Counted from the stretch's first letter, positions 21,676 to 37,100 are shown. The stretch: 64,000 bases of DNA from Tillus elongatus (GCA_964006375.1 OZ023265.1:8247660-8311659), one strand, 5' to 3'. A program made the numbers and translations. The notes: a model not told the origin generated them from the sequence alone.

Positions 21676-24399
21676 AAAATGATAATTGCTCCTTCTTGTA
21701 CGGTTCCGGAGATGGGTGAAACTCTCTCTCAGGGCTGCAACTAAATCCATCTGTTGCATTTACCGGTCACCTTCTGACAACAACTTTGTCCAGCTCTTCG
21801 ACTACTTTTCTGAAAAAACCGACCATCTGATTTCTGAATATCCTTCCTCTGAGGTCACTATTCTTGGTCACTTCAATGTCCATAATAAGGAATGGCTAGA
21901 ATCTTCAAAAACCGATCCACAAGGGAGAGCAGCGGAGGCCTTCACAGTCAGCAATTCTTTAGCCAATGTGGTTCAGCAACCTACTTACTTTTCTCTCATC
22001 CCAACACACAGCTCAAATCCCTTGGATCTCCTTCTTACTACAAAACCTGAATGCTATACGACATCAGTCACCGCCCCCTTGGTCGCTCAGACCACGGCAT
22101 GGTCACTGCTTCCTGCGCAGTGCAACCCGAGGTCACACTGTCATCACACCCACGTATCGTTTGGCACTACAACTCCGCGAACTTGGACGAAATGCGGGAT
22201 TAATTTTCCTCATTTCCATGGGCGTCTGTCTGCTTCTCTCATCCTGACCCCTCTGATATCTCACGAAACGTCACCGAAATCATCCAAGCTGGCATGGAAT
22301 TATTTATTCCACGTACACCGAAAACCTCTTCAGCCACTCAAAAGACCTGGTTCTCTAAATCATGTGACAAGACCAGACTTGAAAAGGTCAAAGCTCACAA
22401 AACGCTTCTACACAATCCCTGTCAAGAAAACCTTCAAGCATTTAACGACGCAAGAAACCGATATGCCCGCATTCTTTCTGGGGCAAAAAACTAATTTAAT
22501 AACCACATCAAAAACAAAGTCCTCTCAAGCTCCAACGGCAGCAACTCCTTCTGGAGTCTTGCTAAATCTATTGGGCATAATTTCTGCAAGCGCACGTTCT
22601 CACCTCTTGTTTCAGGGGATGAAATTGTTTTTACCGTCCTGGGCTAGACTGAACTTTTCGCCTCGTTGTTCGCCGGCAATTCTACTCTCAACCCACCTCC
22701 AAATGTTCAAACACCAACAGTGCCCAATGTCGCGCATAAAATGACAGATAACGTTTTCAAAACTAAAAAGGTACAAAAGATGCTCTTTTCTCTTAATACC
22801 AGGAAAGCCTCTGACCTTAATGAGATCCCAGCAATTGTTCTCAAAAAATGCGCACCAGAACTTGCTACTGTCCTGACTCGTCGTTTCAGACATCTTACTA
22901 TAGAGGCATATTCACCAGTAACTGGAAAACTGCTCAAGTACAACCCATCGCCAAAAAAGGATCCAAAGCGCTTCCTAGCAACTACAGGCATATTTCTCTC
23001 CTTTCAGTCGTCTCTAAAGTGATGGAAAAGTACGTAAACACCGAATTACTAAAATTTCTTGAAAAACACAGTCTAATCCACAGGCAGTATGGATTCCGTC
23101 AGCGCAGATCAACTGCCTACCTCCTTTCCTTTGTCATCCCTTCTTGGAGCAAATCTATGGAATTACACGGTGAATCCCAGATTGTCGCTCTAGACATATC
23201 AAAAGTATTCGACCAGGTCTGGCACGCGGTGCTGCTTAATAAACTTCCGGCCTATGGCCTACCACCAAAACTATGTACCTGAACAGTAAATTTCCTCTCC
23301 AACCGGAGCATTTCTGTTGTCGTGGATGGCCACTCCTCTAAACTCTATCCAATTAATGCAGGAGTCCCACAAGGTTCAGCTTTAGCCCCTACTTTGTTTC
23401 TTCTCTACATCAATGACCTTCTCTCTAGCCAACCCAGTTCACACTTACGCGGATGACAGCACCCTCCACTCAAATATACAATATTCTAAGTCTCTTTAGC
23501 CCAATTCGATGAGGATCGCAGACTCATGGAGGGTTCTGTCTCTGTGGATCTCCAAAAAATATTAAACTGGTAAAAGTAGAAATCTTGTACAATTCAACTC
23601 CACCAAATCTCAGTCTTGCTTTCTATCTCATAAGAGACGCTAGCGCTAGACCCGTCACAATGAACAACCAAGTTATTCAAAGTATTGAGTCCTTTTCACT
23701 TGTTGGCATTTCTGTGGATCGAAATCTCAATTGGCACCAACATGTCACATCAATTGCAGAAGCGGCTGCTAAGAAATTAGGTTTTCGCTTCCGGGCTCGC
23801 AAATGCTTTTCACCAGCTAATCTATATATCTTATATACTTCACAAATAAGACCAAACCTCGACTACTGCTCCCACATCTGGGGTGCCGCTGTCGCTTCTA
23901 TACTCGCTATTCTGGACTCCATTCAGAAGAGAGCTATACGTCTCATCGGTGACCCTACCCGCACCCAAAGGCTGCCATCCCTTGTCCACCAATGTAGCGT
24001 TGGTGACCTCCCTCTCTGTCTCTCTCTCTCTTTTTTTTTATAGATATCTGCACGGGCACTGCTCAGAGGTGCTTTCTTCAATAGTGCCTTCACCTGCTGC
24101 CCCCCACAGATATACCAGGGGAACAGAGCGAATGCACCCTTTTACTGTCCAGGTCACCAGACATAGAACATCTTGTTATGCCCGCTCTTTTGTCCCGAGG
24201 ACTTCCAAGTTGTGGAATTCCTTGCCGGCACATGTTTTTCCTTCTCCTCCGAAGAGTCCAGAATTAACAAATTGCCTCTTTCCTCCTTGTCGACACCCAC
24301 GGTACGATAATATTTAGGCTGTGAGCCTCGTGGTGTGTTGTTGAAATAATGAGTTTTAGGGGTTCTAATTCACGCTCATTTGAAGAAATCTTTTTAAAA

Positions 24400-25110
24400 T
24401 TCATAAGTCTCGGTCTTCTTAATAACAATTTTTTTTTCTATGAAAATTTGCTAAAATATAGACTATTAAACCATAAATTCTATAGCGGAAACTACTGCAG
24501 AAGCATCAGAAGGAGGGTCTATTGAAATGGATTTTCCAAAAATATTTAGTAAAATGAAAGACAATGATGGTTGAACCTGAAACTTAAGGCTTTGTAAAAA
24601 CATTTTTTCGACATAATCCGTGTTTGCTTCAAATTCGTTGTCTAAAATTTGCAAATTTTGACGTATCAAAGCGCAACTTTGACGTTTCAAGAAGAAAAAT
24701 TATAAAATTTGCAAAATATTTTTTCTGCTACTTCTTGACCTTTTTGCGTCAAGAATACTTAACCGTTGTATGTAATAGTCAGTTGGTTTTGTTAATCATA
24801 CAAAATATTTTGTTCTTGTGCTTTCCTCTCATCGCCAGTGGCACCCAATTTTTTTTCTTTAAATGCCTATGACTTTTCTTTCTTTTAACGTAGAGATCTA
24901 AATTTTTGTGTGTGGGGTAAGTTTGATAGTAGAAACGTATATGCATAGCTCTCTTATTTTCGGAGATACAAAAATTTTCCGAAAGAAAACCCAAAATATT
25001 CTCTGAAAAATTGGTCGGATTTTCCTCGATAACGAACTTACCCAAGACACTCACAGAAGGAAGGTATATACAATATTTCATCAAAATCGGCCTATTATTT
25101 TTTGTGTTAT
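24400..25110 (-). repeat. Interspersed repeat family A2 copy lacking the (TA)n
   Basis: Contains CTATTGAAATGGATTTTCC and GACGTTTCAAG blocks and ends with TTTTGTGTTATCGGTG. It is the one A2 copy without an expanded TA tract, so the tract is not needed for the repeat to have spread. Confidence 0.7.
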
Positions 25111-25839
25111 CGGTGTATCTTCTACGCCACCTACAGACTTCCGGCTTGTTTCATGACATTGGAAGATTATTTCCAGTGTAATGAATTCCCAAATTATCAA
25201 AATATATGTTATCGCTTCTCTTAATTTTTACTAAGTGACATAAATAACTTAGATTCTTCATAGACAGAAAGTGAAATATATTCAAGTGCCAATTGCGCCT
25301 TTTGAGACGTCTAAGGTTGAAGCATCTGCTTTGACGTGAATTTAAATGTTATTATAGATATCTCTTATCAAAATGAGTAGCTATAAGTGTCAGTGGAATA
25401 CAAAGAATGTTCTTTTTGCCTATCATATTATTCTAATAATTTTAAATTGTAAAGTTTATATCACCACAAATTTTATTTTACTTTCTGAGCAAAAATCTTT
25501 CTACTATCTACATGTAAATTTATGACGTATCTGGCAGTAAATAACGTGGCTTATTATATTATTGTTTATAATCGTTTAAGAAAAACAAAATTACTTATAA
25601 ATAAAAAGACTAATGAACAATTGTATATCGTTATCATACGATCAAAATCTTACTATCTATGATGATGATAACATTAATAAGGGTCTCTTGAGGTTTAAAG
25701 ATTCCATATATGTTTCGTTCCCATTTCGTGTAACTAGGTAAGTAGAATAGATAAAAGTAATTTTTTTAACGGATCTGATTTACTTTTTCTTAAGGATTTG
25801 ACCTGAGTATTCAATTTTCAGCTAAATTTTACATTCAAA
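25110..25839. other. Upstream region of gene 1
   Basis: Unique-looking AT-rich sequence of about 730 bp before the gene 1 ATG. It should contain the promoter, but I cannot fix a TATA box or start site. Confidence 0.4.
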
Positions 25840-25912
25840 ATGAATAGTCTTTTGATAGCAGCAGCTGTGGTACTTGCTGTGGCAGTAGCAACACCAACAG
25901 GGCTTGAATCAA
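25840..25912 (+). CDS. Gene 1 exon 1 (signal peptide)
   Basis: The ATG is followed by 24 codons encoding a hydrophobic leader. The donor GTAAGT begins at 25913, giving a phase-1 intron. Confidence 0.85.
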
Positions 25913-26612
25913 GTAAGTTTTTGCTATGAAAATGTAAAATAAATATTTTGACGAAAATATAGTTTAAAAATAAACCGTTAAAGTTTTGTCAGTCTTCATA
26001 CTATCATATTATAAAGAGGATGGCGCCTTCACCACAGTGGCTCTCTTTCAAACAATTCTTTTAATTTTTAAGTAGCTTCCTCTCTCATCAAGTATGACAA
26101 GATTTCTAGCAGGTTTCCCCATTGGTCTACCGCTTTCTTTTTTCTAAGTGATCTTCGGTTATTGTTGTCTGAAAATTATTATTGTCTGAGAATATCAACA
26201 GATGTTGCTTTTTTTTTTCTTAATGTATTTTAATAAGCATTTTTATTCCCTTTCTTCTTCTAGAACAGTTTTATTTGGGTCTCTTGTGGTGTACCTACTT
26301 ATTGTCAATTTTTTTTTCATACCCGTATTTTCAAGTCTGTATTTACTAGATGATTTGTTTATTCATACTGGAGGCATCAGCCGCATACACTACAATACTT
26401 TGTACGTATGACCTGATGGGTCCCTTCGCCAGATCCAAGTTAAAATATTTAGTAGTGAGGAAATTTTGTTTATGGGATGCTTGTGTTGGTAGTACAATTT
26501 TTAAGTTCAATTTTTTGGTATATTTACCATCGTTCATTGTCCTGACTGGCCGCCGGATGCATAGTGCATCTCTGTTTATCATATGTATATAAAAATGTGT
26601 ATGACATGTATG

Positions 26613-26684
<72 letters not shown>

Positions 26685-29600
26685 TTGTCCCAAACTGGAT
26701 GTAAATGTATTGCTATCTCCGTTATTATTAGAGATAGGGAGACGGTTAAATTAGCAATGTTTTGTAGAATGTCATGCTCGTTCCAAATGTGACTTGTATT
26801 TTGCTCTGCCTTTTTTTTTTCGAGTTATTTTGAGAAAAAAAACAAATTTGTCGAATTCTTTTTTCTTCAATATCTAAGTAGGCGTTTATCTGACATATCT
26901 AAGACTTGCACATTAGCATTTACATATTAATCTTTTTGTGCTATTCTCAACTTTGGACTGTCATTTGTTTTTGAGCTACAGGTATCAACGTTTGTTTTTA
27001 TTATGGCAGCCATATTGAATTTTTTGCTCATGTGATAGCCTGTTAAAAGAGCTTTTCAATTATGTATAACGTGCTTGAAAAATCTTGTAAGTGCACTGAC
27101 TATTTTGAGAAAACCCGTTTTGAGGATAGTAGGCTATGAAATCCAATACCAAAAAACAAATGAAAAAAGTGTTCAAAAAGCAGTAGGCCATGGAGTCTAA
27201 CAATAAACTTCTACTTTTAACATAATTTTCCGTAATGATTTACAATAAAAAAAATATTGTGATTTAATTTACAATACTTGATTAGGTAATAATACTAGGT
27301 AATATTATGTGAAATAGTTTAATAACGAAACCCGGCAATAACAAATAGAAACTTAAACTCCACAAAATAACACAATTAGAAACTGAACTCAACAAATAAT
27401 AAAAACTTAAAAATACACTAAATAGTAAATTGTTCAACATGGTCACCGTTTAGTTCGATGCACTTTATACACCTTTTTTAAACATGCCTGCAAACTCTGG
27501 TGAGGGTGTTTCGGTTAATATGATTTATAGCTTCCGTGATTCTGTTTCGTAATTCATTGATATTTTGTGGTGGATCGAATTTATACATAACATTCTTCAG
27601 AGTACCCCAAAAATGAAAATCCATGGGTGTTATATCAGGACTTAAAGCACACCAGTTAACCGGCCCGTTGTTACAAAATACACGATTATTAAAATTTTGG
27701 TACAAAAATTCTTTGACGATCCTAGCTTGGTGAGCTGGACAACCGTCTTGTTGATACCAAATCTCGTCTAAATTATCATGAACTCTTCTAATTGTTGGTA
27801 ACATATCATTTCTCAATAGATTTAGATACCTTTCCCCAGTTAAATTATTTTCAAAAAAGAACGGACCAACAATGAAGTTACCTGATTTTTTTAAAATTAA
27901 CTGTCTAAGCTACAAATGAAAATAACAGTTTTTTTACCTAATAAGCCGCATCAAACATTAATACCAAATCTGTCTTGCAATCGTCTTTCTTCCTTTAGAT
28001 GCCGATTTTCATTTGCCCATTAATTCCTATTATGGCGATTATACACACCACAATTTGTAAATCTGGATTCATCAGTCCATATTATTTTCAAATGAAAATT
28101 TTCATCTTGCTGACATTGTCGTTGATACCATCTGCAGAATTGAAGTCGCTTAGGGTAATCGCCAACATTTAAGCCTTGTACGATTGTAGGTTTGTGTGGA
28201 TGGTAATGACTTTGTTTTAATACACGGTGCACCGTACTTTTTATAACGTCAATTTGTTCACCATAAAATCGAACAGATTGCGGGGGGTTTTCGTTTGAAA
28301 CCTGTAAGACGGCAATATTTCTTTCTTCATTTCTAGGCATTGGTAGTTTCTTTGCGTGGAAGCTACCGTCGTTCAATAGATTGGTCACTATCCTGCGAAA
28401 AATTTTGTGTTTGGTTGTCGTCTTTCTGCGTAGTTGTTTTAATATGAATTTGCTGCCGCAGTATCTCGGTTAGAACGAATATAACATTCCAACATGTCAA
28501 AATATTCTCCAGTACTGAACATATTGTTGAATAATATTTAAAATAAATCGGAAACAAACTATTTAGTACAAAATGTTAAGCAACGTGTTAAATACACCTC
28601 AAATTGTTCAGATAATTAAGAATGACAGTATTCTTAATTGTCGCGATAGTGTTATATCCATAGCAACCTTTCTTCTGTTGTTTTTCAGTTGACTTGCGTT
28701 TAAAAATCAAACAGTTTTCAAAGGCGTCTTCGTAAATCATTAATCTGCTTTTTATTGAGTTCTGTTAGTATTTACTAGGTTTACCTATTTCATTAAATTA
28801 TAACAATTTTTTAGGATAATGTTGTAATGTAAAATACCATTTGTAATAATGGGCCGATTCATTGGTGTGCTCAAAATTCCTATTTTTTTTATCATTATGG
28901 AAAATTATGTTAAATGTGAAAGTATATTGTTAGACTCCATGGCCTACTGCTTTTTGAACACTTTTTTTGTCATTTGTTTTCTGGTATTGGATTTCATAGC
29001 CGACTATCCTCAAAACGGGTTTTCTCAAAATTGTCAGTTCAATTACAAGATTTCTCAAGCATGTTGTACATCATTGGAAAGCTCTTTTCACAGGCTATCA
29101 CACGAGCCAAAAATCCAATATGGTTGCCTTAATAAAAACAAACGTTGATACCTGTAGTAAAAACAAATGGCAATCCAAAGTTGAGAATAGCACAAAAAGA
29201 TTACTCTGTAAAAAGTGTCCTGATAATGTGCAAGTCTTAAACATATCTGATCAACGCCTACTTAGATATTGAAGAAAAAAAAATTGACAAATTTTGGTTT
29301 TTTCAAAATAACTCGAAAACGAAAAGAGGCAGGGCAAAATGCAAGTCACATTTAGAGCGAACATGAAATTCTACAAAACATTGCTAATTTAACCGTCTCG
29401 CTATCTCTAGTAATAAGGGAGATAGCAATACATTCCCATCCAGTTTGGGACACATGACCTAAAATAGACTCTGACAATACAAAAAGAATAGCTACACCAG
29501 TGGCGGCTCGTCCGATAACGCAGGTGAAGCGCTGCTTCACCTATATTTTTCGGTTAAACTAAACTTTTTATTCAAAGTCCACCATAATTTTAATTTTTTT

Positions 29601-32600
29601 CATTCTCTCAAATTAATTTAGTACAACCACATACAAATGTCTTGTTACGTCGCGCCTCAATTGATAATGTATTTTTATAATAATGTATGGTACGATATAA
29701 TTTTCAAGCCAGGCCCTGATCACCGAATTGAATGTATACAAGCAGCTGCAGACTGATTTGGTCGCATACAAATGCTGCGTCTGTTTCGGGACGCTTGCAT
29801 GAGACGGTTGCCATGGCAACAGCACGCGCACTGGTAGGTTGGGTCACAAATGTGATGCAGGCTTCTGAGCCTGCTTTAAATCTTAGTTTCTGTCGTTTGT
29901 TTAGATTGAGTCGGATCGTCAGAAGCGTATTCTTATATTTACTATGGTGCCGTTAAATAATCTGGTATGTGTCACATTTACAGATTTTGAAAAGCTGGAT
30001 TTTTCATGTTTCTTTTTGGTAAGTGGAATTGATTTGTTTATTATCACCTCTAAAAGAATAATTTCAAAATTATAAAATATTAGATATAAAATTTCAAGTT
30101 GTAAAAAAATGAGAAGGGCCTTGAATTTGAAAAAAATATATGCTTGTAGGTCTTCCATGTATAAACAGATTTTCATAGGTAATACGCGCCGCATCATATT
30201 AGCGTATGTGTGCGTGTACAGTATGTGTACAGTGTCCTCTCATTATTCCGAAAATTATTTCTTGTGAAAGTGAATATTTCTGTACAAATGGTTTTTTCAT
30301 TTAAATACTGAAGTGCCAGGAGAACGCGTGACCTTGAAAATTAAAAAAAATTGTCTTCGACGCAGGGGGGTCTTCGTCTCTCTGGACCCCCCTTTGAGGT
30401 CGCGCCGATTCTGCTTCACACACTCCCAAAGTCACGAGTCGCCACTGAGCTACAGTATACAACTTAAACCCCAGAATTATCCTTGAAGAGGTCAAAATAA
30501 AGAAACGCCCCGATAGTTCAAAAAAGAAATATGATGGTCCTATGTAAACTAAAATTTGAAATCTCTGAATAACTTTTATTTGACATTTTTCTAGATGGCG
30601 ATTTCAAACTAACCGGTTTTATTGAGGATCAAATTAACAAAACCATCGAGGCACTGAGAAAGAAAATACCCGATCCACTGGATATTGACAAATTGAACAT
30701 TACCCTTCCTCCTGGAGTAGCCAAGTAAGTTAAAAAATACATGTAAAACTTGGATAAATTAATTTTTGTAAACGACGTGGCCGGTTGTTTAACATTTTGA
30801 ATGAGTCCCTAACTGCGTTATGGTAAAGAATTTCTGTAAACATATTTTTAACCGCAAATATGTCTTCTTTTTAAAAGTAATGGTCTGGACAGCCTTGAGT
30901 GCCTCGAATATGTGTTCTTAAGAGGTCCTGCTTGCCGTGAGAAGCCGAAAACCGTTGCATATCCGCTGGAATAAAATCGCAGCAGCGAGAGTTAAGTACT
31001 TGTTTCAGTGCTTTCATTCATTTCACTTCAAAGTGATTAATAACTATTGCAAACCATTTTCTTTAAAATTTCATATACATTATTTTGTATTACATAATTT
31101 CGTGTCTTATGAGTAAATACCATTTTTAATATATACAATATTTTGTATTATATAACTATCACTGAGTCTTGATTTTTACTTGTATCGTCGACGCCATATA
31201 TAAGGTTAATGGCCCCACATTTTTGTTTAAATTATGCATTTAGTGTCAACTTTCCGTTGACTAGTCGTGCACTCTCTTTACAATTATTGTATTTACAATT
31301 ATTGTAAAGAGAGTGCACGACTAGCCAACGGAGAGTTGACACTAAATGCATAATTTAAACAAAAATGTGAGGCCATTTACCTTATATGTAATACCATTTT
31401 TAATATATACAAGATTTTGCATTATATAAACTGATTTTGATAAATAAATAACTATAACTGAGTCTTGATTTTTACTTGTATCGTCGACGCCATATATAAG
31501 GTTAATGGCCCCACATTTTTGTTTAAATTATGCATTTAGTGTCAACTCTCCGTTGACTAGTCGTGCACTCTCTTTACAATAATTGTAAATACAATAATTG
31601 TGAAGAAAAGTCGTGCACTCTCTTTACAATTATTGTATTTACAATTATTGTAAAGAGAGTGCACGACTAGTCAACGGAGAGTTGACACTAAATGCTTAAT
31701 TATAGAAAAATGTGGGGTCATTAACCTCATATATGGCGTCGACGATGCAAGTAAAAATCAGGACTCAGTTATAGTTATTTATTTATCAAAATCAGTTTAT
31801 ATAATGCAAAATACTGTATATATTAAAAATGGTATTTACTAATAAGACACGAAATTATGTAATACATAATAAAATATATGAAATTTTAAAGAAAATGATT
31901 AGCAACAGTTATTAATTACTTTGAAGTAAAATGAATGAAAGCAATGAACCAAGTACTTAACTTTCGCTGCTGCGATGTTATTCCAGCGGAGATGCAAGGG
32001 TTTTAGGCTTCTCATAGCAAGAGAACACATATTGGAGGCACTCAAGGCTGTCCAGACCATTACTACAGTTTCACAAAGTTCTGCTGGGTTAGCCTCAGCT
32101 TGTGCATGGTTCCTGTCTGCCATTCTCTTGGTAGGGATGGTGTAGAGGGACACTTTGAATCCTGATCTCGATTAAAAGTATAAACAACTAACACTACTTT
32201 TCATTTACAGGGGCTTCTACAATGCCACCAACATTCAACTGAGTGGACTCACACACTTCAATACCTATATGCTACAATGCAGCCCCTTCCAGCTTCAACT
32301 TGAGTTTGGACTTCTCTTCGACCACATCAACGCCTACTTCAAATATGACTCCGACATAATGCTAGGAAACCTAATTCCTTTCTATGGAGATGGTAGAGTC
32401 AAGTAGGTACCTTTTCAATACGTATTGTCTCTTTTATACACGATCTTGTGGCAAGTAACAGTTCTTTACAGCATTTTTGGTGTAAAAATTGTGTTTTATA
32501 AGAAAATTTACCTTAAAGGTTTCTATTGCACGCTTTTATTTTACAATTTCGTAAGAAAACGTTCAGTAAAGTTTTTATTGCCTAATTTCGATTTAAAAAA

Positions 32601-33064
32601 AAACTCGGGACGCAGCAAGTGCGTTATGGTAGTGAATTTTTATTAAATGCTCCAAATTTAAATAACTCAATTTTCTATAAACTTAGAGAGTTTAATTTTA
32701 ATACGTAGTAAGGTCTTTCCTAAGGCAAGATATCCACAAAATTTCATTAAAATAACTTTGTAATTTTCGGAGAAAAAAATTTTTTTCCAAAGAAAATTTG
32801 AAATTTGAATAACTAAATTTTCTCTAAACTTAGAAAGTTGAATTTTGGTACGTAGTACGTGAGGCAACATATGTAGTAAATTTCATTAAAAGAGCTTTGT
32901 TACTTTCGCAAAAAAAAATTTTTTTTTTGAAAGAAAACTCAAAATTTTTTCAGAAAACCCCGTCCGATTTTTCTGGATAACGAACTCATCCAAGCCATTA
33001 ATAAAAGAAAGGTACTCGCCAAGTTTCATCGAAATCGGTTAATTATTTTTGAGTTATCAGACGG

Positions 33065-33146
<82 letters not shown>

Positions 33147-33935
33147 TAAACCTATTTACAAATGAACTTTAATAAGATATTATGCTGTGACAATACCTCT
33201 CTCAAGCAGTGGCGATTTTTCCTAGTGACCTAGGTGCGCCGCACACCCTAAAATATAATCAAAATGTGCACAGTTATATATGTTTTATTTCTTTTTCCCT
33301 TAGTCTTAATACACTACATATTTTATGACAATCGATTTAATTTACTTATTTGATTTCATAAATAGTCGGTTAATAGTGACTTGGAATGAAGTAGATACCA
33401 CGTCTTTTAACATGTTCAGAGAATATGAGTAGAACAAAGCAACTGGGAATGAATTCGGTCAGTCCACCAGGCACATAGTGAGGCAAATACCATTGATTTT
33501 AACACTGCAGTGAGCTATAAAAATTTGATTAACTCAGTTTTCTATAATCTTAGAAAGTTTAATTTTGTTATGTAGTAAGATATTTCCTAGGACAAGATAT
33601 CCACCAAATTTCTTTAAAATAACTTTGTAATTTTTGGAGAAAAAAAATTGTTTCAAAAGAAAATGTAAAATTTGAATAACTCAATTTCCTCTAAACTTAG
33701 ACAGTTGAATTTTGGTACACAGTACAATCTCTCCTGAGGCAACATATATACTAAATTTCATTAAAACAGCTTTGTTACTTTCGGAGAAAAAATTTTTTCG
33801 AAAGAAAACTCAAAATTTTCCCGGAAAACCCCGTTCGATTTTTCTGACTAACGAACTCATCCAAGCCATTAATAAAAGAAAGGCACTCGCCAAGTTTCAT
33901 CGAAATCGGTTAATTATTTTTGAGTTATCAGACGG

Positions 33936-34021
<86 letters not shown>

Positions 34022-34067
34022 AATTAAACCTAAGACTAAACCAAAGACGCGGACGACCCTAAGGGAA

Positions 34068-34161
<94 letters not shown>

Positions 34162-37100
34162 CTCGAATAAAATGAATGGAGCATGCTACTTTGTTGCTTA
34201 TATCTACATATGCCCTTTTGTGATTAAATTTCATTCTACCATTTCAAATATATAAAAAATGATTAAAATGTTCGAATCTTTGATTTTTTCCCTATTGTCC
34301 GAGATTCCTCCACCCCATATTACCTCGTATAAACGAGGTGTTACTGTATGTATAAGATTCAACCATATTTTTCAAGTTTCCCATTTCATTGTCAATAATG
34401 AAAGTTCAACGTTTAGTTGTTTTTGATGTCTGAATACTCACTAGATCAACACATTGGCATAACCTTCACATTACTTATTTTATAAAACTAGTCTCTTCTG
34501 CATGAACCAACAATGCCAAAGATTGCCATAACTTTCGTCATTAAATTGGGTACTTTTTTTTACCAATTTGTGTATTTCCTCTTTACCAAATACTTTTGAT
34601 TTCTGAGAACGATGCCCCACTTATAACTTTTGATTTTTTGGAATGGTATCCGATAGACTACCGCTGAGGTATAAGCGATTAACTTAGAAAACTGTCTAAG
34701 ATCGATGTCTTGTTCAGCTATCAGCAACGCTTTCACCATGGAATATTCCGACCAAACACTTAAAGGCTTTATATGCTCTGCCCTTTCTGAACAATACGTG
34801 AAGAATCTTACAGAACATGTGCTGCTTACATGTTCCGTAAGATTCTTCACTTTTTCAAAACACCAGTCGTTTAGTTGTTTACAGGTACTGCAATCAGATT
34901 GTTTTAATAACTTCTCAGGTATTAGAGTTGACGCTGCCGCTTGTGAAATGTCTGCTACTTCCACGCGAGTATTTTAAAACTCCTTTACATCACTGTAACC
35001 ACCATCAAACATTATTTACTTCATACTTCAATTTAAGGGTTCAAGAACAACAACTGCAGCTTCAAGTACCGCAGCTTTTTTTATTTTTATAATATCGTTT
35101 CCTTAGTTACCATCATCTCACATTTCTAGTCACGACTAAGAGAAACATAACAAGAATTGTGCTTACGATAAACTGAGATGTACAATGCTGGAACAGTGAT
35201 CAATTTCTTTATACTTTTTGGTTGGCGCCTCGTCGATTTGTGTCTAACTGGCGCCTTGAAGGTGCACATGTTCTTCTCTGAAGTAATCTTGGTTGTTTTT
35301 TATAATTAATTCAGATTCATGGGTTTGCTTACTAAATACCTCTCTTTGTTATATGTGTCACAAAGTAGCATAATATTTTATTGTATTCGGGATTGGTGTA
35401 TCGCAAAACATCTTGCATAAGATATGGCTGATTGATGTTAATACCAAATTGAGTTAATGTTTGCCACCTTAGAAATGTGTCGCGGAAACAAATATTCCTT
35501 GTATTTCTATCTACCATCAACAATTCCACAAGTAGTATGCGCATTTTAGTCTTTAGGTTGGTACAAAAATAAAGGTTTTGCGAGAACTTCAATTATCCAA
35601 TACGAAAATTTTCATAGTAATTTGTGATTTATCTACTAACTTATTGACAAGGTAAACTAACAATTACCTGGTCGATCAACTTAGGAGATAGTGTTTTTAT
35701 TCTCAGCGGGTGTTCACAATTTAACTGAATATTTAAAAAGCAGCTTATTTCAAAGCTTTAATACACCAATTTTTTTAGTGTCCACTTATTTAACCTAAAT
35801 ATCACTGGGAAGGGCAAAGCCAGCATTATTGGAGGAATTGGAGTAAAAGATTTAAAAGTGGAAGTTGACTTGGATGATGCTTCGGTAAGTTTCTAGTTAA
35901 CGAATGTATGTAAAGGAAGCGTTATATTTTAGTATAAACTATAAGTATCCCCTTGATCTTTTGCGGTTCTCCCAGAAAGTAAAGATGAAAAAGCTTCTGT
36001 ATATGGTTTCACGTTTATATCCTGAAAGACTGAGGTTGGACGCTGTGACTGGAAACTGAAACAAAAAGCAGAATCGGGTGATCGACGTGATGAGAAATAC
36101 TACCCTAAACTCTGCAGAGATATATAATACCAAGGACCTGGCACCAATAGTGTTAAAAGACAAGAACTCATGCAAAAAGGTCACGGAATTCGCCCGAGAA
36201 ACCATGACCATTCGTGTTCGTGTTCGTGTTCGTATTCATATTCATATTCATATTCATATTCATATTCATATTCATATTCATATTCATATTCATATTCATA
36301 TTCATATTCATATTCATATTCATATTCATATTCATATTCATATTCATATTCATATTCATATTCATATTCATATTCATATTCATATTCATATTCATATTCA
36401 TATTCATATTCATATTCATATTCATATTCATATTCATATTCATATTCATATTCATATTCATATTCATATTCATATTCATATTCATATTCATATTCATATT
36501 CATATTCATATTCATATTCATATTCATATTCATATTCATATTCATATTCATATTCATATTCATATTCATATTCATATTCATATTCATATTCATATTCATA
36601 TTCATATTCGTATTCGTATTCGTATTCATATTCATATTCATATTCATATTCGTATTCGTATTCGTATTCGTATTCATATTCATATTCATATTCCTATTCA
36701 TATTCATATTCATATTCGTATTCGTATTCTTATTCGTATTCGTATTCGTATTCGTATTCGTATTCGTATTCGTATTCGTATTCGTATTCGTATTCGTATT
36801 CGTATTCGTATTCGTATTCGTATTCGTATTCGTATTCGTATTCGTATTCGTATTCGTATTCGTATTCGTATTCGTATTCGTATTCGTATTCGTATTCGTA
36901 TTCGTATTCGTATTCGTATTCGTATTCGTATTCGTATTCGTATTCGTATTCGTATTCGTATTCGTATTCGTATTCGTATTCGTATTCGTATTCGTATTCG
37001 TATTCGTATTCGTATTCGTATTCGTATTCGTATTCGTATTCGTATTCGTATTCGTATTCGTATTCGTATTCTTATTCATATTCATATTCATATTCATATT

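Noticed and set aside
31899..32153. 84-codon minus-strand frame [15 protein letters not shown]...
   Set aside because: Mostly within the right arm of the giant palindrome; no family recognised and the left arm does not preserve the frame.
34705..34977. Plus-strand 90-codon frame
   Set aside because: Antisense of the Crypton-like fragment; it is open partly because of the local palindrome.
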